Assembly (NCBI GenBank): GCA_951799405.1
Contig: OX637333.1
Span: 14,259,960-14,323,959, forward strand
DNA from: Agapetus fuscipes
Taxonomy: Eukaryota > Arthropoda > Insecta > Trichoptera > Glossosomatidae
DNA: 64,000 nucleotides
Direction of reading: 5' to 3'
Shown: one piece after another, positions 32,179-41,486 of the stretch
Layout of the letters: every line of letters begins with the position of its first letter
Position numbering within the stretch: the first letter of the stretch is position 1
Made by a program: the position numbers and the translations under genes
The notes under the pieces: generated by a model
Databases searched by the model: none
Told to the model about the DNA's origin: nothing
What the model saw: the letters and a program-made list of their open reading frames with translations, nothing else

Positions 32179-32180
32179 AG

Positions 32181-32514
32181 CGCGAACCACGACGTGTACG
32201 TGAGAGTGTGTTAGTGCACTCATACATACGCGCTATGCCATGCTCCTATAATATTATCTCATATTATTATTCCATACCTACTCCCATTTCGTACAAAAAA
32301 TAAAACAAAAAGTGAATATTTACGTGTTTCATTTATTAGCAGATAAGATACAAGATCACATACAGAAAATTATATGTTTTTGAAATCTAATGTTTCAGAA
32401 ATATAACATAAACTACTTACCTATGTAAGGACCTTGGTTAGCAATTATTGTAGTAACAAATATTTATTTTGACACTTTTCTCCAAAATCACAAAACATTT
32501 CTTCACATATTTCA
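32181..32514. other. No gene recognised
   Basis: AT-rich spacer following the repeat block. Confidence 0.4.
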
Positions 32515-32590
32515 CCGGTGTACAGTCTAGTGGTTGACGCCACCACTCAATATCCGAAGGTCTTGAGTTCGGTTCCCAGCGGAGAACATA
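32515..32590 (+). mobile_element. tRNA-like SINE head
   Basis: Box A-like CAGTCTAGTGGTTG and box B-like GAGTTCGGTTCCC, about 45 nt apart. No full tRNA fold was confirmed, so a SINE head is likelier than a tRNA gene. Confidence 0.45.
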
Positions 32591-33766
32591 AGCAGCGTTC
32601 AGTGAATGAATAAAATAACACGTCATGTTATGAGTAGCGGTCCATATAATCTTCCCGACGGATTTCTAATAAAGTTTTCTTCGAAGTGGAAGCGGCAATA
32701 CACGTTTATTGCAATACACGTACATTGGTTCAGGTTGAGACACTTCCTGGATCGCTTTTTCCTGCGGCTTGAAATTTTCTGGTCGAGAAAAACATGCATC
32801 CCACCTGCAAAAAAACAATATGATAAAATATCGTATCCGATGTTTGAAATGAACTTCACCATATAATAATAAGTGTAATATTACCTTCTCTACGAGGAAA
32901 ACTTGCAGCGATGGAATATATTGTCCTTTTTAATGAATATTTCACGTTTTTTAGATCGACGACAAACATTTTTACTCCGCGTGGGTTGAAGGTGGCCGCG
33001 GGGGGTGAAGGAGTGGGGTGGGGCAAACTGAACGGAAATGGCAAGTTTTTGCTACATGCAGAGCGAGCGTAGTAATAATATTTCACTTTATAATTTGACC
33101 ATGAATTAGACACGGCGATTTATACAAAATTTCATTAACCAGTGGAGTTATAAGTTTTACAGATTCCTGTATTTTATATTTCCTAATATCTGCCTTCATT
33201 GACCCAAAACTTGAACAAATATATTTATTAAAGCACATGATCCTTTTAGTATCTTAAACAACTGACATCAGCGCCTTTTCCAAAACGAGAGAAGCTCATT
33301 ACAACGAGCCGTAGGACCGAGATTTCCGGGTTTGGGACTGAATATTGAATGTGTTATGAATTCAAGTGCATTGGTTGGCTTTTTCTGGTTGATGAATGCA
33401 AATTCTTGCAATAATCATTTTGAAATATTTATTTAGATAAATCACTGCATAACAAATCTGAGCTGTCACTTTTTTTGCACCATCACCATTGACCTTTTTG
33501 AATTTTAAATTTGGTCAGAAATCACTCAAAACATAATTTTATTTGAAACACTTGATTATAGATGAATTTAATTCATCCGATTAAGATTGTGTGGGGAATT
33601 CTCTTTATTATTATGGTTTATTTCAATTAAAACAGAGAGCAAAAACAAATGACACTTATGCGTGTTATTGTTGTTTAGATTGTTTAATTTCTTTAATTTG
33701 TACTTCAATTACTTTTTAATTAAGTTTTTAGAATTATTTTTATTATGTCTCCTTGACTCCTTGTAC
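32591..33766. other. No gene recognised
   Basis: AT-rich, with a GC-rich patch (32985-33030). I see nothing definable. Confidence 0.4.
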
Positions 33767-34015
33767 TCCTTGACTGATAGGTTAGTATGCGACTGACCAC
33801 CCATATTGTGAAAAATGGTTCACTTTGCCAATGTCACCCCTGCTTCAGGGAAGGTCGGAAAGAGTTGCAGGGCTTATGTTCATTTGAGATTGGGTTTTTT
33901 ATATTGTAGGTTCACATGCAGCATGTGTAAGCGCGAAATTATGCATGTCTGCTTGTGGGAATGCATTTAATATGAATCTCAAATGATACATATCTTTGCA
34001 GCTTAGATTTAGAAT
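33767..34015 (+). repeat. R3 element just upstream of gene B
   Basis: Full copy ending CTTTGCAGCTTAGATTTAGAATTAGATG. It ends about 300 bp before the gene B start codon. Confidence 0.85.
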
Positions 34016-34319
34016 TAGATGTGGGGAAATTCAATTTTCCCCAACTGTCAGGCTGGCAGGCTGTCTTCACACCGGTTAAAAATGTCTGCTCGCGTCAGCT
34101 GACATTTATGTCCACGTCTATGCGGTGGATTTATTTTAACAATAAACTTTTCCATAATCTGTTGATATTATTTACGTAACAGCCAAAGATTATATATTTT
34201 ATCTAATTGTTTATCTGATAATTGAAAGTACTTATTACACCTTTGTAAGCGGAGTAAGAAGTGACACTTTATTTACTTAACCATCATTTTTTGTTCGCGT
34301 TTATTTCAAAATTTGCAAT
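34016..34319 (+). promoter_or_regulatory. Presumed gene B promoter/5' UTR
   Basis: The only non-repeat sequence before the start codon. No TATA box at a convincing position. Holds a GGGGAAA...TTTCCCC inverted pair (34023-34044) and the block shared with 21643-21702. Confidence 0.35.
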
Positions 34320-34380
34320 ATGATGAAAATATCAAGGGAGCTTCTGCCCATCAAGGCTCACTTCTTTTTCTTCTTTGCAG
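34320..34380 (+). CDS. MFSD6-like gene B, exon 1 (start codon)
   Basis: ATG at 34320 (second ATG follows at once), reading MMKISRELLPIKAHFFFFFA and ending in phase 1 at donor GTAAAA. It is the cytoplasmic N-terminus and start of TM1 of an MFSD6-type major facilitator, a polytopic membrane protein of unknown substrate. It joins exon 2 at 51142 across a 16.8-kb intron. Together the visible exons give about 480 residues with the family landmarks, and the gene continues beyond the window. Same length and phase as gene A exon 1. Confidence 0.9.
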
Positions 34381-34427
34381 GTAAAAGATTTTACTCATGA
34401 TTTTTTTGATTAAAATTGAAACATAAA

Positions 34428-34494
34428 CTGTAACTGTTTTCAGTTGCTATTACGCTAGGGGTGGCAAGTACCCCCATAGAAACGACTTCATTTG
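34428..34494 (-). pseudogene. RTE-like LINE 3' end, left half of split copy
   Basis: The minus strand reads GCCACCCCTAGCG...; this is the 3' end of a LINE A-type copy whose remaining part is at 41487-41745, interrupted by the Gypsy-like element. It starts 47 bp after gene B exon 1. Confidence 0.7.
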
Positions 34495-34628
34495 TGTGGC
34501 TCACTTGCTACGTTTTTAGGCATCTTGATTCACCACGCGTTCCCGTTCACACTAACACGCGGGGCTCACTCCACTTCCGTCAATGACACTTTTGCAGCAG
34601 GTCTGCCACTGCTAGTGATGTCACCACA
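34495..34628 (-). repeat. 3' LTR of Gypsy-like element
   Basis: 134 bp; minus-strand ends TGTGGTGACATC and AGTGAGCCACA. About 20 bp shorter than the 5' LTR, which has a duplicated CACCACGCGGGGTTC segment. Confidence 0.85.
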
Positions 34629-34647
34629 CGCCCATTTGATGCCTTCA

Positions 34648-35373
34648 TCACTCCAAGAGGTAATCCCGGAGCCAGCTAGGCTCTACGTGATTCCGTTTCA
34701 GTCGGCGCGGTGGGACCTCCTCTGGCGTTTCAGCAGCCAGCAGCTCCTCTTCACAGTGTTCCTCTGGTGGGAGTTGCATCTCTGTCACCGTTACAGGCTG
34801 GACATCGTTCACTGAACCCGGTGCTCTTCTCAGGTCCAAGACATGCCTCGGCATTCCATTCACTTCCACGGTATTGTTGGAGATGATGCCAGAGACATGC
34901 CCCCGGCTCCAGACTGTGGTACATCTTGCACCTGGAGGCTTCACCAGGACCTCGTCTCCCACCTGGTACTTGCATGGATCCTCGGCCCTCTGTGCAGGCA
35001 ATGATGCTGGGTGTCGCCAATCATAACAGTTCACGCTCGACACCGGTGCACCATGCGCCCCCTTGCTTGCCAGGTTATACCAAAAAACAGCCATCAACGG
35101 TGATATGCTGCTTCTCGCTGCCACTCGTTTCACCGTCCGATGATTGCGCTCCACAATCCCATTTCCTGACGGTCGGTATGCAGCCCTGAACCGTCGTGTC
35201 ACTCCCCAGCGCTTGCACAGGTCCGTCACTTGCTGCGAGCGGAAAGCCGTTCCGTTGTCCATTAGTATTTCTTCAGGAGGGCCACGCTCTCTAAAAATCT
35301 CGTCAAATGTACTGGCCACCTCGCTTCCACTTGATCTCTCGCCAGACAGCAAACCTTCCCGGCCCGCAATCAA
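34648..35373 (-). CDS. Integrase core and C-terminal part (frame-broken)
   Basis: Shows ILMDNGTAFRS (second catalytic Asp) and YRPSGNGIVERNHRTVK (catalytic Glu), then a chromodomain-like or GPY-like tail with YQVGDEVLVKP. The first Asp segment (LVDCGPGRFAV) is just upstream in another frame, near 35340-35370, so at least one frameshift is present. It inserts element cDNA in active relatives. Confidence 0.85.
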   Translation of the reverse strand: MIAGREGLLSGERSSGSEVASTFDEIFRERGPPEEILMDNGTAFRSQQVTDLCKRWGVTRRFRAAYRPSGNGIVERNHRTVKRVAARSSISPLMAVFWYNLASKGAHGAPVSSVNCYDWRHPASLPAQRAEDPCKYQVGDEVLVKPPGARCTTVWSRGHVSGIISNNTVEVNGMPRHVLDLRRAPGSVNDVQPVTVTEMQLPPEEHCEEELLAAETPEEVPPRRLKRNHVEPSWLRDYLLE

Positions 35374-35406
35374 CCAGAGTTAGAAAGCGGCTACTGCCAT
35401 AGTGTG

Positions 35407-35775
35407 TCACGTTACCGCCAGTCTGCTCCAGGTGTTTGGTACTGAGAGGGCTCCCTCGTCATGTGTCGTGGGTGCTGGATCAATGGAGGCGCACTTCTCA
35501 CATGCTCTCATGCACTCCTCAACAGCAGCCTTCGTCACGGAGGGATCAACCATCTTGGCCATATAGAGACTACGGTCGACTGCGAAATGATGCATGACGT
35601 GGAGGCTCTCCACGCTTGCCATACATGCCGCTGGTTCTCTTTCCAGCCAGCTTTGGCACACTCTCGTTATTGCATATATATATGTAAAGATATTATGATA
35701 CATTTTTGAATTTGCCGCGCAGGGCGTTGATTGGAGCAAGCTGTATTCTCGTGTGATTGGGTGGACGTCGGCCAT
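35407..35775 (-). CDS. Integrase zinc-binding domain
   Basis: HHCC pattern: SLHVMHHFAVDRSLYMAK then CEKCASID. It belongs in front of the core at 34648-35373 and is separated from RNase H by LINE B. The first ~40 residues may be partly out of frame. Confidence 0.7.
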   Translation of the reverse strand: MADVHPITREYSLLQSTPCAANSKMYHNIFTYIYAITRVCQSWLEREPAACMASVESLHVMHHFAVDRSLYMAKMVDPSVTKAAVEECMRACEKCASIDPAPTTHDEGALSVPNTWSRLAVT

Positions 35776-36061
35776 GTTGAAGGACGGCCATGATGTTTTG
35801 TTTTTGGAGTGTTAAAATTGTTAGAGTTAAATTTTTAATTTCATTTATTTATAAAATAGTAACAAAATTAACTTAATTGTAGTTTCTTTGGTTTCAGGTA
35901 ATTTTGTTTATAATTGATTTGTAAGAGCTTATTTGTTTTTAGTTTTTTTTATGTAAAGTGGTATTTTAAACAAAGAAAAACTTTGGTTTCAGAGCAACAC
36001 GAGGAAGTATAATTTTGAGGAAAGAAATAAATTTATCTCCAATCAAATCAAATAAGATCTC
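35776..36061. other. Unassigned AT-rich piece between integrase and LINE B tail
   Basis: No coding frame. May be remains of another insertion; a TTATTTGATTTGATTGG run at 36036-36055 (minus) resembles LINE tails. Confidence 0.35.
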
Positions 36062-36162
36062 TTATATATATAAATATATATACAAGGATAATTTATTTAT
36101 AAGGTACACATAATAAAAGAGCGCCGTTTTTGTGTGTGTCACACCTCAAGGGCCCTCTCAAA

Positions 36163-36567
36163 TCACGGATAAGACTTTTTGTAAAGATGCGTCTTTAGTG
36201 CTCCTTTAAAGACACCAACAGTTTCTGCCTTCCTCACATTAGGTGGTAGTCTGTTCCACTCCATTGGGCCCGCAAACCGGAAAGCACGGTCCCCAAAATT
36301 AGTGCGTGTCTGACGTGACGGCTGGACTAAGTCAACCACCCCACACTCCGCAGATCTGAGAGTTTGGCGTCTCAAATCTATCTCAACACGTGAGAACATG
36401 TCAGATAAGTATGAAGGAGCCATACCATTGACAGCTTTGTAAACCATCAGACAAACACGGTAGACCACCCTCTCCGGAAAACGAAGCCAATGCAGTTTTT
36501 TCAACAATGAAGTAATATGGTTAAATTTGAACATCCCGAAAATGAGTCTTGCTGCAGAGTTCAGCAC
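36163..36567 (-). CDS. LINE B C-terminal domain
   Basis: LKKLHWLRFPERVVYRVCLM, PSYLSDMFSRVE, LRSAECGVVDL and GDRAFRFAGPMEWNRLPPNV are hallmarks of the CR1/L2-type C-terminus. It overlaps the preceding frame by 47 nt, so a frameshift separates them. Confidence 0.85.
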   Translation of the reverse strand: MLNSAARLIFGMFKFNHITSLLKKLHWLRFPERVVYRVCLMVYKAVNGMAPSYLSDMFSRVEIDLRRQTLRSAECGVVDLVQPSRQTRTNFGDRAFRFAGPMEWNRLPPNVRKAETVGVFKGALKTHLYKKSYP

Positions 36568-37114
36568 AGATTGAAGCCGGCTGACCTATATACAGCGTTG
36601 AGCAATAGTCAACCCGAGACATCACAAAAGCGTTAACCAGAGTCCTGACTGCCCCTGATGGTAAACATCTCCTGATTGCCTTTATCTGGCGAAGTTCAAA
36701 AAACGAGGAGGATACCGTGTTATTCAACTGTTCTCCCATTGTGAGGTTCCGATCCAGTGTGACTCCTAGAAGTCTCACTGAATCCGACGGCTGAATCAGC
36801 TGTCCCCCAATGGAGAGTGGTGCGCGTGTTGTCAGGAGATGATCACGCCTGGACGTAGCCGCCCTCATAATTTCCGTCTTACCCATGTTAAGGATCAGGC
36901 CATTGTTTGTCATCCATTCACCGATCTCCGCAATGCAAGCTGCCACCCTGTTACTGAGAGCTCCTGCCAAGTTGCGAGTTGCACATAGATTCAGGAGAAC
37001 CTGGACCAATCTCCAGAGGAGAGTCTCTACGTGGTATTTTATCCTGAAAGTATGCAGCGAACTCATCAGCAGTCGACATCGAACCCGTACCAGCCCAAGC
37101 ACTACCAGACACAT
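36521..37114 (-). pseudogene. LINE B RT thumb region after deletion
   Basis: From about residue 60: AACIAEIGEWMTNNGLILNMGKTEIM, LGVTLDRNLTMGEQ and QIKAIRRCLPSGAVRTLVNAF, the segment after the catalytic palm. The fingers and palm are lost in a deletion near 36980-37020. Confidence 0.75.
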
Positions 37115-37373
37115 TCTCCAGAAGTCTCCATAAACGCTGTGGACATTTTTCCCTAGCTATCATTGTACAAAAATATTGAGACTTTTTCTGGAGAATAGTT
37201 GACCTGTACAGACCCTGTGCACCTATCCACATTTCTCTAGTGCTACCTGGTTTATCGCTCCTGAAATTACGCTCCACTTGCCGCATTTTTCGTTTAAGAG
37301 CACTACATTCATTATCAAACCAGATAGCACTATTCCGCTCCCTAACACATTTAGTTGAAATGGGAGCATGCAA
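36951..37373 (-). pseudogene. LINE B linker between endonuclease and RT
   Basis: WFDNECSALKRKMRQVERNF and QKKSQYFCTMIAREKCPQRLW match the endonuclease-RT linker of CR1/L2 or Jockey elements; the frame then runs into the deletion. Confidence 0.7.
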
Positions 37374-37546
37374 ATTTATTAGATTTTTCAGGGTGACATT
37401 GTACAGCTCAACTTACCTGTTGGGTGCATTGGGATGTAGGTTTCCGGACAACAGATCGGCGAAAGTAATAAGTCATTTTTAAAGGAGTCCATATTAAGTC
37501 TGTTCCAGCACCTGGAGATAATCTTCCTGTACACTGGAACCACCAG

Positions 37547-38557
37547 TTAGTTATCGACTAGAGTTATCACCAACCTGTGGTCCGATAAACCCACATCTCT
37601 CACCTCTGTTTTTGAAGGAGCATCCTCCTCTCTGGTGACGACTACATCCAGTAGGCCACCCGCATCATGAGTGGGAGCATCTACCCACTGTCTGCAGCCA
37701 TAGTCTGCAAGCAAGGCTATGAAAGTAACACAATTAGTGTCATCTCTGCGCTCAAGCCTGACGTTGACATCCCCCACCAACAGAAACATCTCATTACGAG
37801 TTACCAAAAATTCAAACAGCTCCTGAAATTCGCGAAAAACCTCCGCAGTTACAGGCTTAGAGCAGGGCCGATATACTATAGCTATAGTGAGCGCTGCACT
37901 GGAAGATACCCGATACACAAGGCACTCAAATGTCGTGAAAGAGGACATATTAATCCTCTCCACACGACATCCCGGGCGCACTAGCAACACAACTCCGCCA
38001 TGGTTGGTCCAGGAAATATTATCTGTCCTTTTTCCATGACGCGGCCTTGCCCGTGCTTCCTCAAGTGTCGCGAACCCCAGAGCGCGCAGTCTCTTCATGG
38101 CAGTTGAGTGGTAGCTCTCATGCCACGTCTCCGTCAGCGCAAGGATGCCAAGGTCATGGCTTTTACAAAATTCGTCAATATCATCTACCTTATTAGCAAT
38201 AGATCTCGCATTCCAGCATCCAAGATTCATCTTCTTCTCCACGTTTTGTTGATGCCTCCCGCTGGTCAGCAGGGAGTGCGACGATGGAGGTGCCACTGAA
38301 GGTCTGGATGTGGAAGCGGGATCCTCACACCATGCTGGAGAAACAGGAGTTGTCACCGACGTAGCCGAGTAACTCAGCCGCCGCCCTCCTCGTTTCCTGC
38401 GCCTTACGCGCCTCCTCAGCATGATGTTGGGCCATGATTTAAAATTTTGATTTGAAATTCGCTGCAGCGGCAATGTCTTTATTATATGATGAAGTACTTG
38501 CAGCGGGTACCTTAGCACTGGACGCGCATTCGTCGGCGTCATGTATGGACTTGTCAC
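37547..38557 (-). CDS. LINE B apurinic-like endonuclease
   Basis: 336 residues. Endonuclease-exonuclease-phosphatase fold: NLGCWNARSIANKVDDI, LALTETWH (catalytic Glu), IVYRPC, LVGDVNVRL (D/N pair) and GLSDHRLV (Asp-His). This enzyme nicks target DNA for priming. The ~115-residue N-terminal extension has no recognised motif. Confidence 0.85.
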   Translation of the reverse strand: MTSPYMTPTNARPVLRYPLQVLHHIIKTLPLQRISNQNFKSWPNIMLRRRVRRRKRGGRRLSYSATSVTTPVSPAWCEDPASTSRPSVAPPSSHSLLTSGRHQQNVEKKMNLGCWNARSIANKVDDIDEFCKSHDLGILALTETWHESYHSTAMKRLRALGFATLEEARARPRHGKRTDNISWTNHGGVVLLVRPGCRVERINMSSFTTFECLVYRVSSSAALTIAIVYRPCSKPVTAEVFREFQELFEFLVTRNEMFLLVGDVNVRLERRDDTNCVTFIALLADYGCRQWVDAPTHDAGGLLDVVVTREEDAPSKTEVRDVGLSDHRLVITLVDN

Positions 38558-38782
38558 GCACCTACACTACACACTGTAAGTAGGTACACACCGCGATGTC
38601 TGCAGCTGTCAAAGTTTTAAAATTTCGATGATTTTGATAAATTTACAATCCCACGTACGCACGTAATCTATTAGTCCCACAAAGAACGACTGCCGGTAAC
38701 TTTTACGTACTTTTCGTACTGAAGCACTTATTATTTGACACAATAAAACAAAAAATATTACGGAGATTCTACCGCCTGCTTG

Positions 38783-39427
38783 TCAGCGGCGGTAGGTAGA
38801 TCTCCGTCTTGCATCTGCCTTGTTCTGCGCTGATGGCACGTATATGATGTCCACCTGGATCCCACACTCCCGCACGAGATCACCAAAGAGACCAAGGCGT
38901 CTTTTTACCAGCATCTCGCTCGTCCCAGACACTCTAGCTCGGCAGTCACCCACCAACACTGATCTTAGCCATCGCTCAGCAGTTTTGGAGTCAATCAATA
39001 GTTCTATTTTAGACAAGTTCCACTTGAGGACAAGATTGACACCCTTAATGGCGGCGTCCAACTCGGCGACATTAATGTGTGTCAAGTCAGCACCTTTTCG
39101 GAGCCATGCTGCATCCTCCACTACCATACCATCGATCTCTATGACGGCTCCGAGTGCCAGAGAGCTTGCATCTGTCCAAACTTTACCACTTGTTACGTTT
39201 GACACCTTCCATGCACCTCGCACAGGGTCCTCAGCTCGAGCTCTGGCCACAATATTCAGAATGAGGGTGTTAGCTCTCTTACCCACTGGCCTCTCCCAGC
39301 CATCACCTTCAGCTACCCGCTTGGCATAGCTACACGCCACAGGAAGCCAGCCACACACTGGATAGTGGCCAATCAACTGCCCACAGACAGAAAAAAGCTC
39401 CCGTTTCGTTAGCATCCCATCTCCCAA
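38783..39427 (-). CDS. RNase H domain of Gypsy-like element
   Basis: VWTDASSLALGAVI (first Asp), INVAELDAAIKGV (Glu), LLIDSKTAERWL (Asp) and YVPSAQNKADA (final Asp). It is cut off just after NKADA where LINE B begins. It removes RNA from RNA-DNA hybrids in active elements. Confidence 0.85.
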   Translation of the reverse strand: MGDGMLTKRELFSVCGQLIGHYPVCGWLPVACSYAKRVAEGDGWERPVGKRANTLILNIVARARAEDPVRGAWKVSNVTSGKVWTDASSLALGAVIEIDGMVVEDAAWLRKGADLTHINVAELDAAIKGVNLVLKWNLSKIELLIDSKTAERWLRSVLVGDCRARVSGTSEMLVKRRLGLFGDLVRECGIQVDIIYVPSAQNKADARRRSTYRR

Positions 39428-40059
39428 TGACGGGAGCTCGTTCCCTCTTCAGAATTCAAGAGAACCATTTCTCCCTTGCCGGATGGTGAGTCCAAGTGCA
39501 CGGCCTCCGTCCAGAAGCTGCGGTTCCTTCGCTTCCAAGCCATACTCCTTGATGTGCTTGATGCACTAACAGTCGCTTCGCTAACCAGAATGTCATCTAT
39601 GTAGCTAGCAGTTCCCAAGTGTATACTTTTGTCCAGGCTCAGCACATAGTCTAGAATTTTGCTCATTATCCTAGGAGCGCAGTTCAGACCAAAACCAAGA
39701 CGAGTTAACTGGTATGCTTGGCCCCGGAACACCACGGTCTGGTACCGCCACAGCGACCTATCAATCTCAATCTGGAGATACGCACTTTTCAGATCAACTA
39801 GCATCAGTGGCTCAGCCATGCGTCGCCATTTACGCAGCGACTCATCGCACGCCAAGGCGTCTGCCCCTGGCCGGCTTTCAACATGACTGTTAAGTTCTCT
39901 GAAATCCAGTACGGGCCGGATTTTGCCCTTGTTGTGCTGGACAACTGCCATCAGTGGCAGCCCACCATCGTCCGCACTCCGCGTGCTCCGTCGCAGCCAG
40001 CCCTCGTCAATCCAGCGCCGAACTTCCTCTTCATAGGCTTCTCTCTTCAATGGATCCAA
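39409..40059 (-). CDS. Reverse transcriptase of Gypsy-like element
   Basis: IRPVLDFRELNSHV, LVDLKSAYLQIEID (motif A), YQLTRLGFGLNCAP (motif B) and ASYIDDILV (motif C). The usual IDD active-site pair is present. The C-terminus (residues ~170-216) looks shifted relative to RNase H. Confidence 0.9.
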   Translation of the reverse strand: MDPLKREAYEEEVRRWIDEGWLRRSTRSADDGGLPLMAVVQHNKGKIRPVLDFRELNSHVESRPGADALACDESLRKWRRMAEPLMLVDLKSAYLQIEIDRSLWRYQTVVFRGQAYQLTRLGFGLNCAPRIMSKILDYVLSLDKSIHLGTASYIDDILVSEATVSASSTSRSMAWKRRNRSFWTEAVHLDSPSGKGEMVLLNSEEGTSSRHWEMGC

Positions 40060-40205
40060 AGTGCTGTTGTATGAGGCAACGGAGTTGTGGAGCTTTGGAG
40101 GACCTTCCTTCCATCTCCATGCGACCTTCCACCGCCTCTTGGAACTATCAAGTCTCAGTGTCCCTCAGTGCCTCAAAGTCCCGATCCTCTATCTTGTGCT
40201 CATCT

Positions 40206-40709
40206 TTATAGGCTGACGCACACGCTCGGTGCTCCTCCGTCACAACGACCGACACCCGTGGACACGCAAGCGACACCTTGCCACTGGACAAGCATATGCC
40301 GTCGTACAGCGTCGATGAAGTCCATTCCCAGAATGACGTCTGCTCCTGAGAAGACATTCTCCAGAATCAGGCAGTCCACATCGACGCTCGACTGAAGCGC
40401 CTCCACCTTGACAATCGCCTCTCCAATAGAGGCCACCCGAGAACCATCAACAGCAATAACACAGTTTGCAGAGCGTCTGTCTTTCACTGCAATTCCCGCA
40501 CTGATGATTGTCCTTGAGCATCCCGAATCGATCAGGGCGCGGACCCGAACTCCGTTCCCACACGCACTGACGATCGGCAACTCCGGATGCACCATCATTC
40601 GCGATCGAAAGCCGCTGGCGCACCAGCCTCCGATCGCCCGTTTCCTGAGTTCTTCGATCGTCGTCGACACGCCTTCGACAGGTGACCGCGCTCTCCACAC
40701 GACCAGCAC
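40206..40709 (-). CDS. Aspartic protease of Gypsy-like element
   Basis: ALIDSGCSRTIIS (active-site DSG) and VILGMDFIDAV. It overlaps the gag end in another phase. A ~150-nt frame break separates it from RT. Confidence 0.85.
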   Translation of the reverse strand: MLVVWRARSPVEGVSTTIEELRKRAIGGWCASGFRSRMMVHPELPIVSACGNGVRVRALIDSGCSRTIISAGIAVKDRRSANCVIAVDGSRVASIGEAIVKVEALQSSVDVDCLILENVFSGADVILGMDFIDAVRRHMLVQWQGVACVSTGVGRCDGGAPSVCVSL

Positions 40710-41362
40710 TCGACGGCCGGAGCACCCGGCTTTGAGCAGTCTCGCACTCTATGCGGGCCTCCGCAACGGAAGCACCTGATTGTTCTTTCACCGGCCGCCG
40801 CAGCAAGTAGTGGGGAACCAGCAAAGTCCCACTCATCTGCCACCAAAACGCGAGCTCTGGCCACGACCTCCCTCAGCGGCGGCAAGCTTGGAGCACTGCC
40901 GATGAACGTGCGCAGGTCCCGTGAAGCGCGATCTGGCAACCCACAGGCAAAGTGAACAGCCAACAGGCTCTCCACCCCAGCCTGGCTCGCGAGCTTCCGC
41001 AGCTCAGCGAGGAAAGTGTCTGCCGTTTCCCCGGGCTCCATTCTGCGTCGCTGGAACGCCTCGTAAGAGGAGCATCTGCTCCTGCCAAACGCCAAACGGA
41101 GCGCAGCGGCGGCCGCCTTTCCGTCGCGGCGTGTCTCTGCAGGCAGGTCGACGAAAACGTCAAATGCACGCCCGCGTAGGAAAGCGGCCAAACACCTGGC
41201 CAAATTTTCCTCCTCATGGAGCTCCATGAGCACTTCCAGGCGCCGGAGCCATGCTGGGAAGTCTCCCTCCCCCGTGAACGGCTCCACCGCATCACAAAGC
41301 CGATGCTGTGGCCTATTTCCTGCCGAAATAGCTTGTGGCTCACTTGCTACGTTTTTAGGCAT
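40595..41362 (-). CDS. Gag of Gypsy-like element
   Basis: 255 residues: a capsid-like part (FTGEGDFPAWLRRLEVLMEL, FLRGRAFDVFVDLP) and two CCHC knuckles, CFRCGGPHRVRDC and CWSCGERGHLSKAC. The start codon (41362) lies inside the 5' LTR, so the first ~9 codons are LTR-encoded. Confidence 0.85.
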   Translation of the reverse strand: MPKNVASEPQAISAGNRPQHRLCDAVEPFTGEGDFPAWLRRLEVLMELHEEENLARCLAAFLRGRAFDVFVDLPAETRRDGKAAAAALRLAFGRSRCSSYEAFQRRRMEPGETADTFLAELRKLASQAGVESLLAVHFACGLPDRASRDLRTFIGSAPSLPPLREVVARARVLVADEWDFAGSPLLAAAAGERTIRCFRCGGPHRVRDCSKPGAPAVECWSCGERGHLSKACRRRSKNSGNGRSEAGAPAAFDRE

Positions 41363-41486
41363 CTTGATTCACCACGCGTTCCCGTTCACACCACGCGGGG
41401 TTCCACGGTCACCACGCGGGGTTCACTCCACTTCCGTCGATGACACTTTTGCAGCAGGGCTGCCAACTGCTAGTGATGTCACCACA
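41334..41486 (-). repeat. 5' LTR of Gypsy-like element
   Basis: 153 bp, minus-strand ends TGTGGTGACATC and GAGCCACA; contains the gag ATG. Confidence 0.85.

Larger units (their letters stand above)
24600..32180. repeat. Shuffled repeat block
   Basis: Built from a few modules in both orientations. Module alpha: 24684-25163 (+) is the inverse of 31600-32095; its extension 27137-27311 (+) is the inverse of 31436-31609. Module beta, starting AGACCCCGTT and TATTTTGCTACTGG: 25166-25530, 27312-27686, 27689-28025. Module gamma, RTE remnant plus 3' sequence: 25535-27136 (interrupted by a hAT element), 28044-28895, 28896-29733. 29734-29826 is the inverse of 31345-31440. Serial insertion and segmental duplication would explain it. 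Confidence 0.75.
36062..38760 (-). mobile_element. CR1/L2-like LINE B, internally deleted
   Basis: The minus strand has a 5' region with endonuclease, a linker, the far C-terminal part of the RT protein, then a 3' tail (36062-36162) ending in an AT-rich microsatellite. The RT palm (FADD) is missing. It is nested in the Gypsy-like element. Its 3' tail matches that of SINE2. Confidence 0.8.
34495..41486 (-). mobile_element. Ty3/Gypsy-like LTR retrotransposon with nested LINE B
   Basis: Minus-strand order: 5' LTR, gag, protease, RT, RNase H, [LINE B insertion], integrase, 3' LTR. Exact 5-bp target duplication ATTTG (34490-34494, 41487-41491). Frames are broken at several points, so it is inactive. 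It is in gene B intron 1, antisense to the gene. Confidence 0.9.

Noticed and set aside
34648..35373. Intact integrase
   Set aside because: The first catalytic Asp segment is in another frame and the domain is separated from the polymerase by a LINE.
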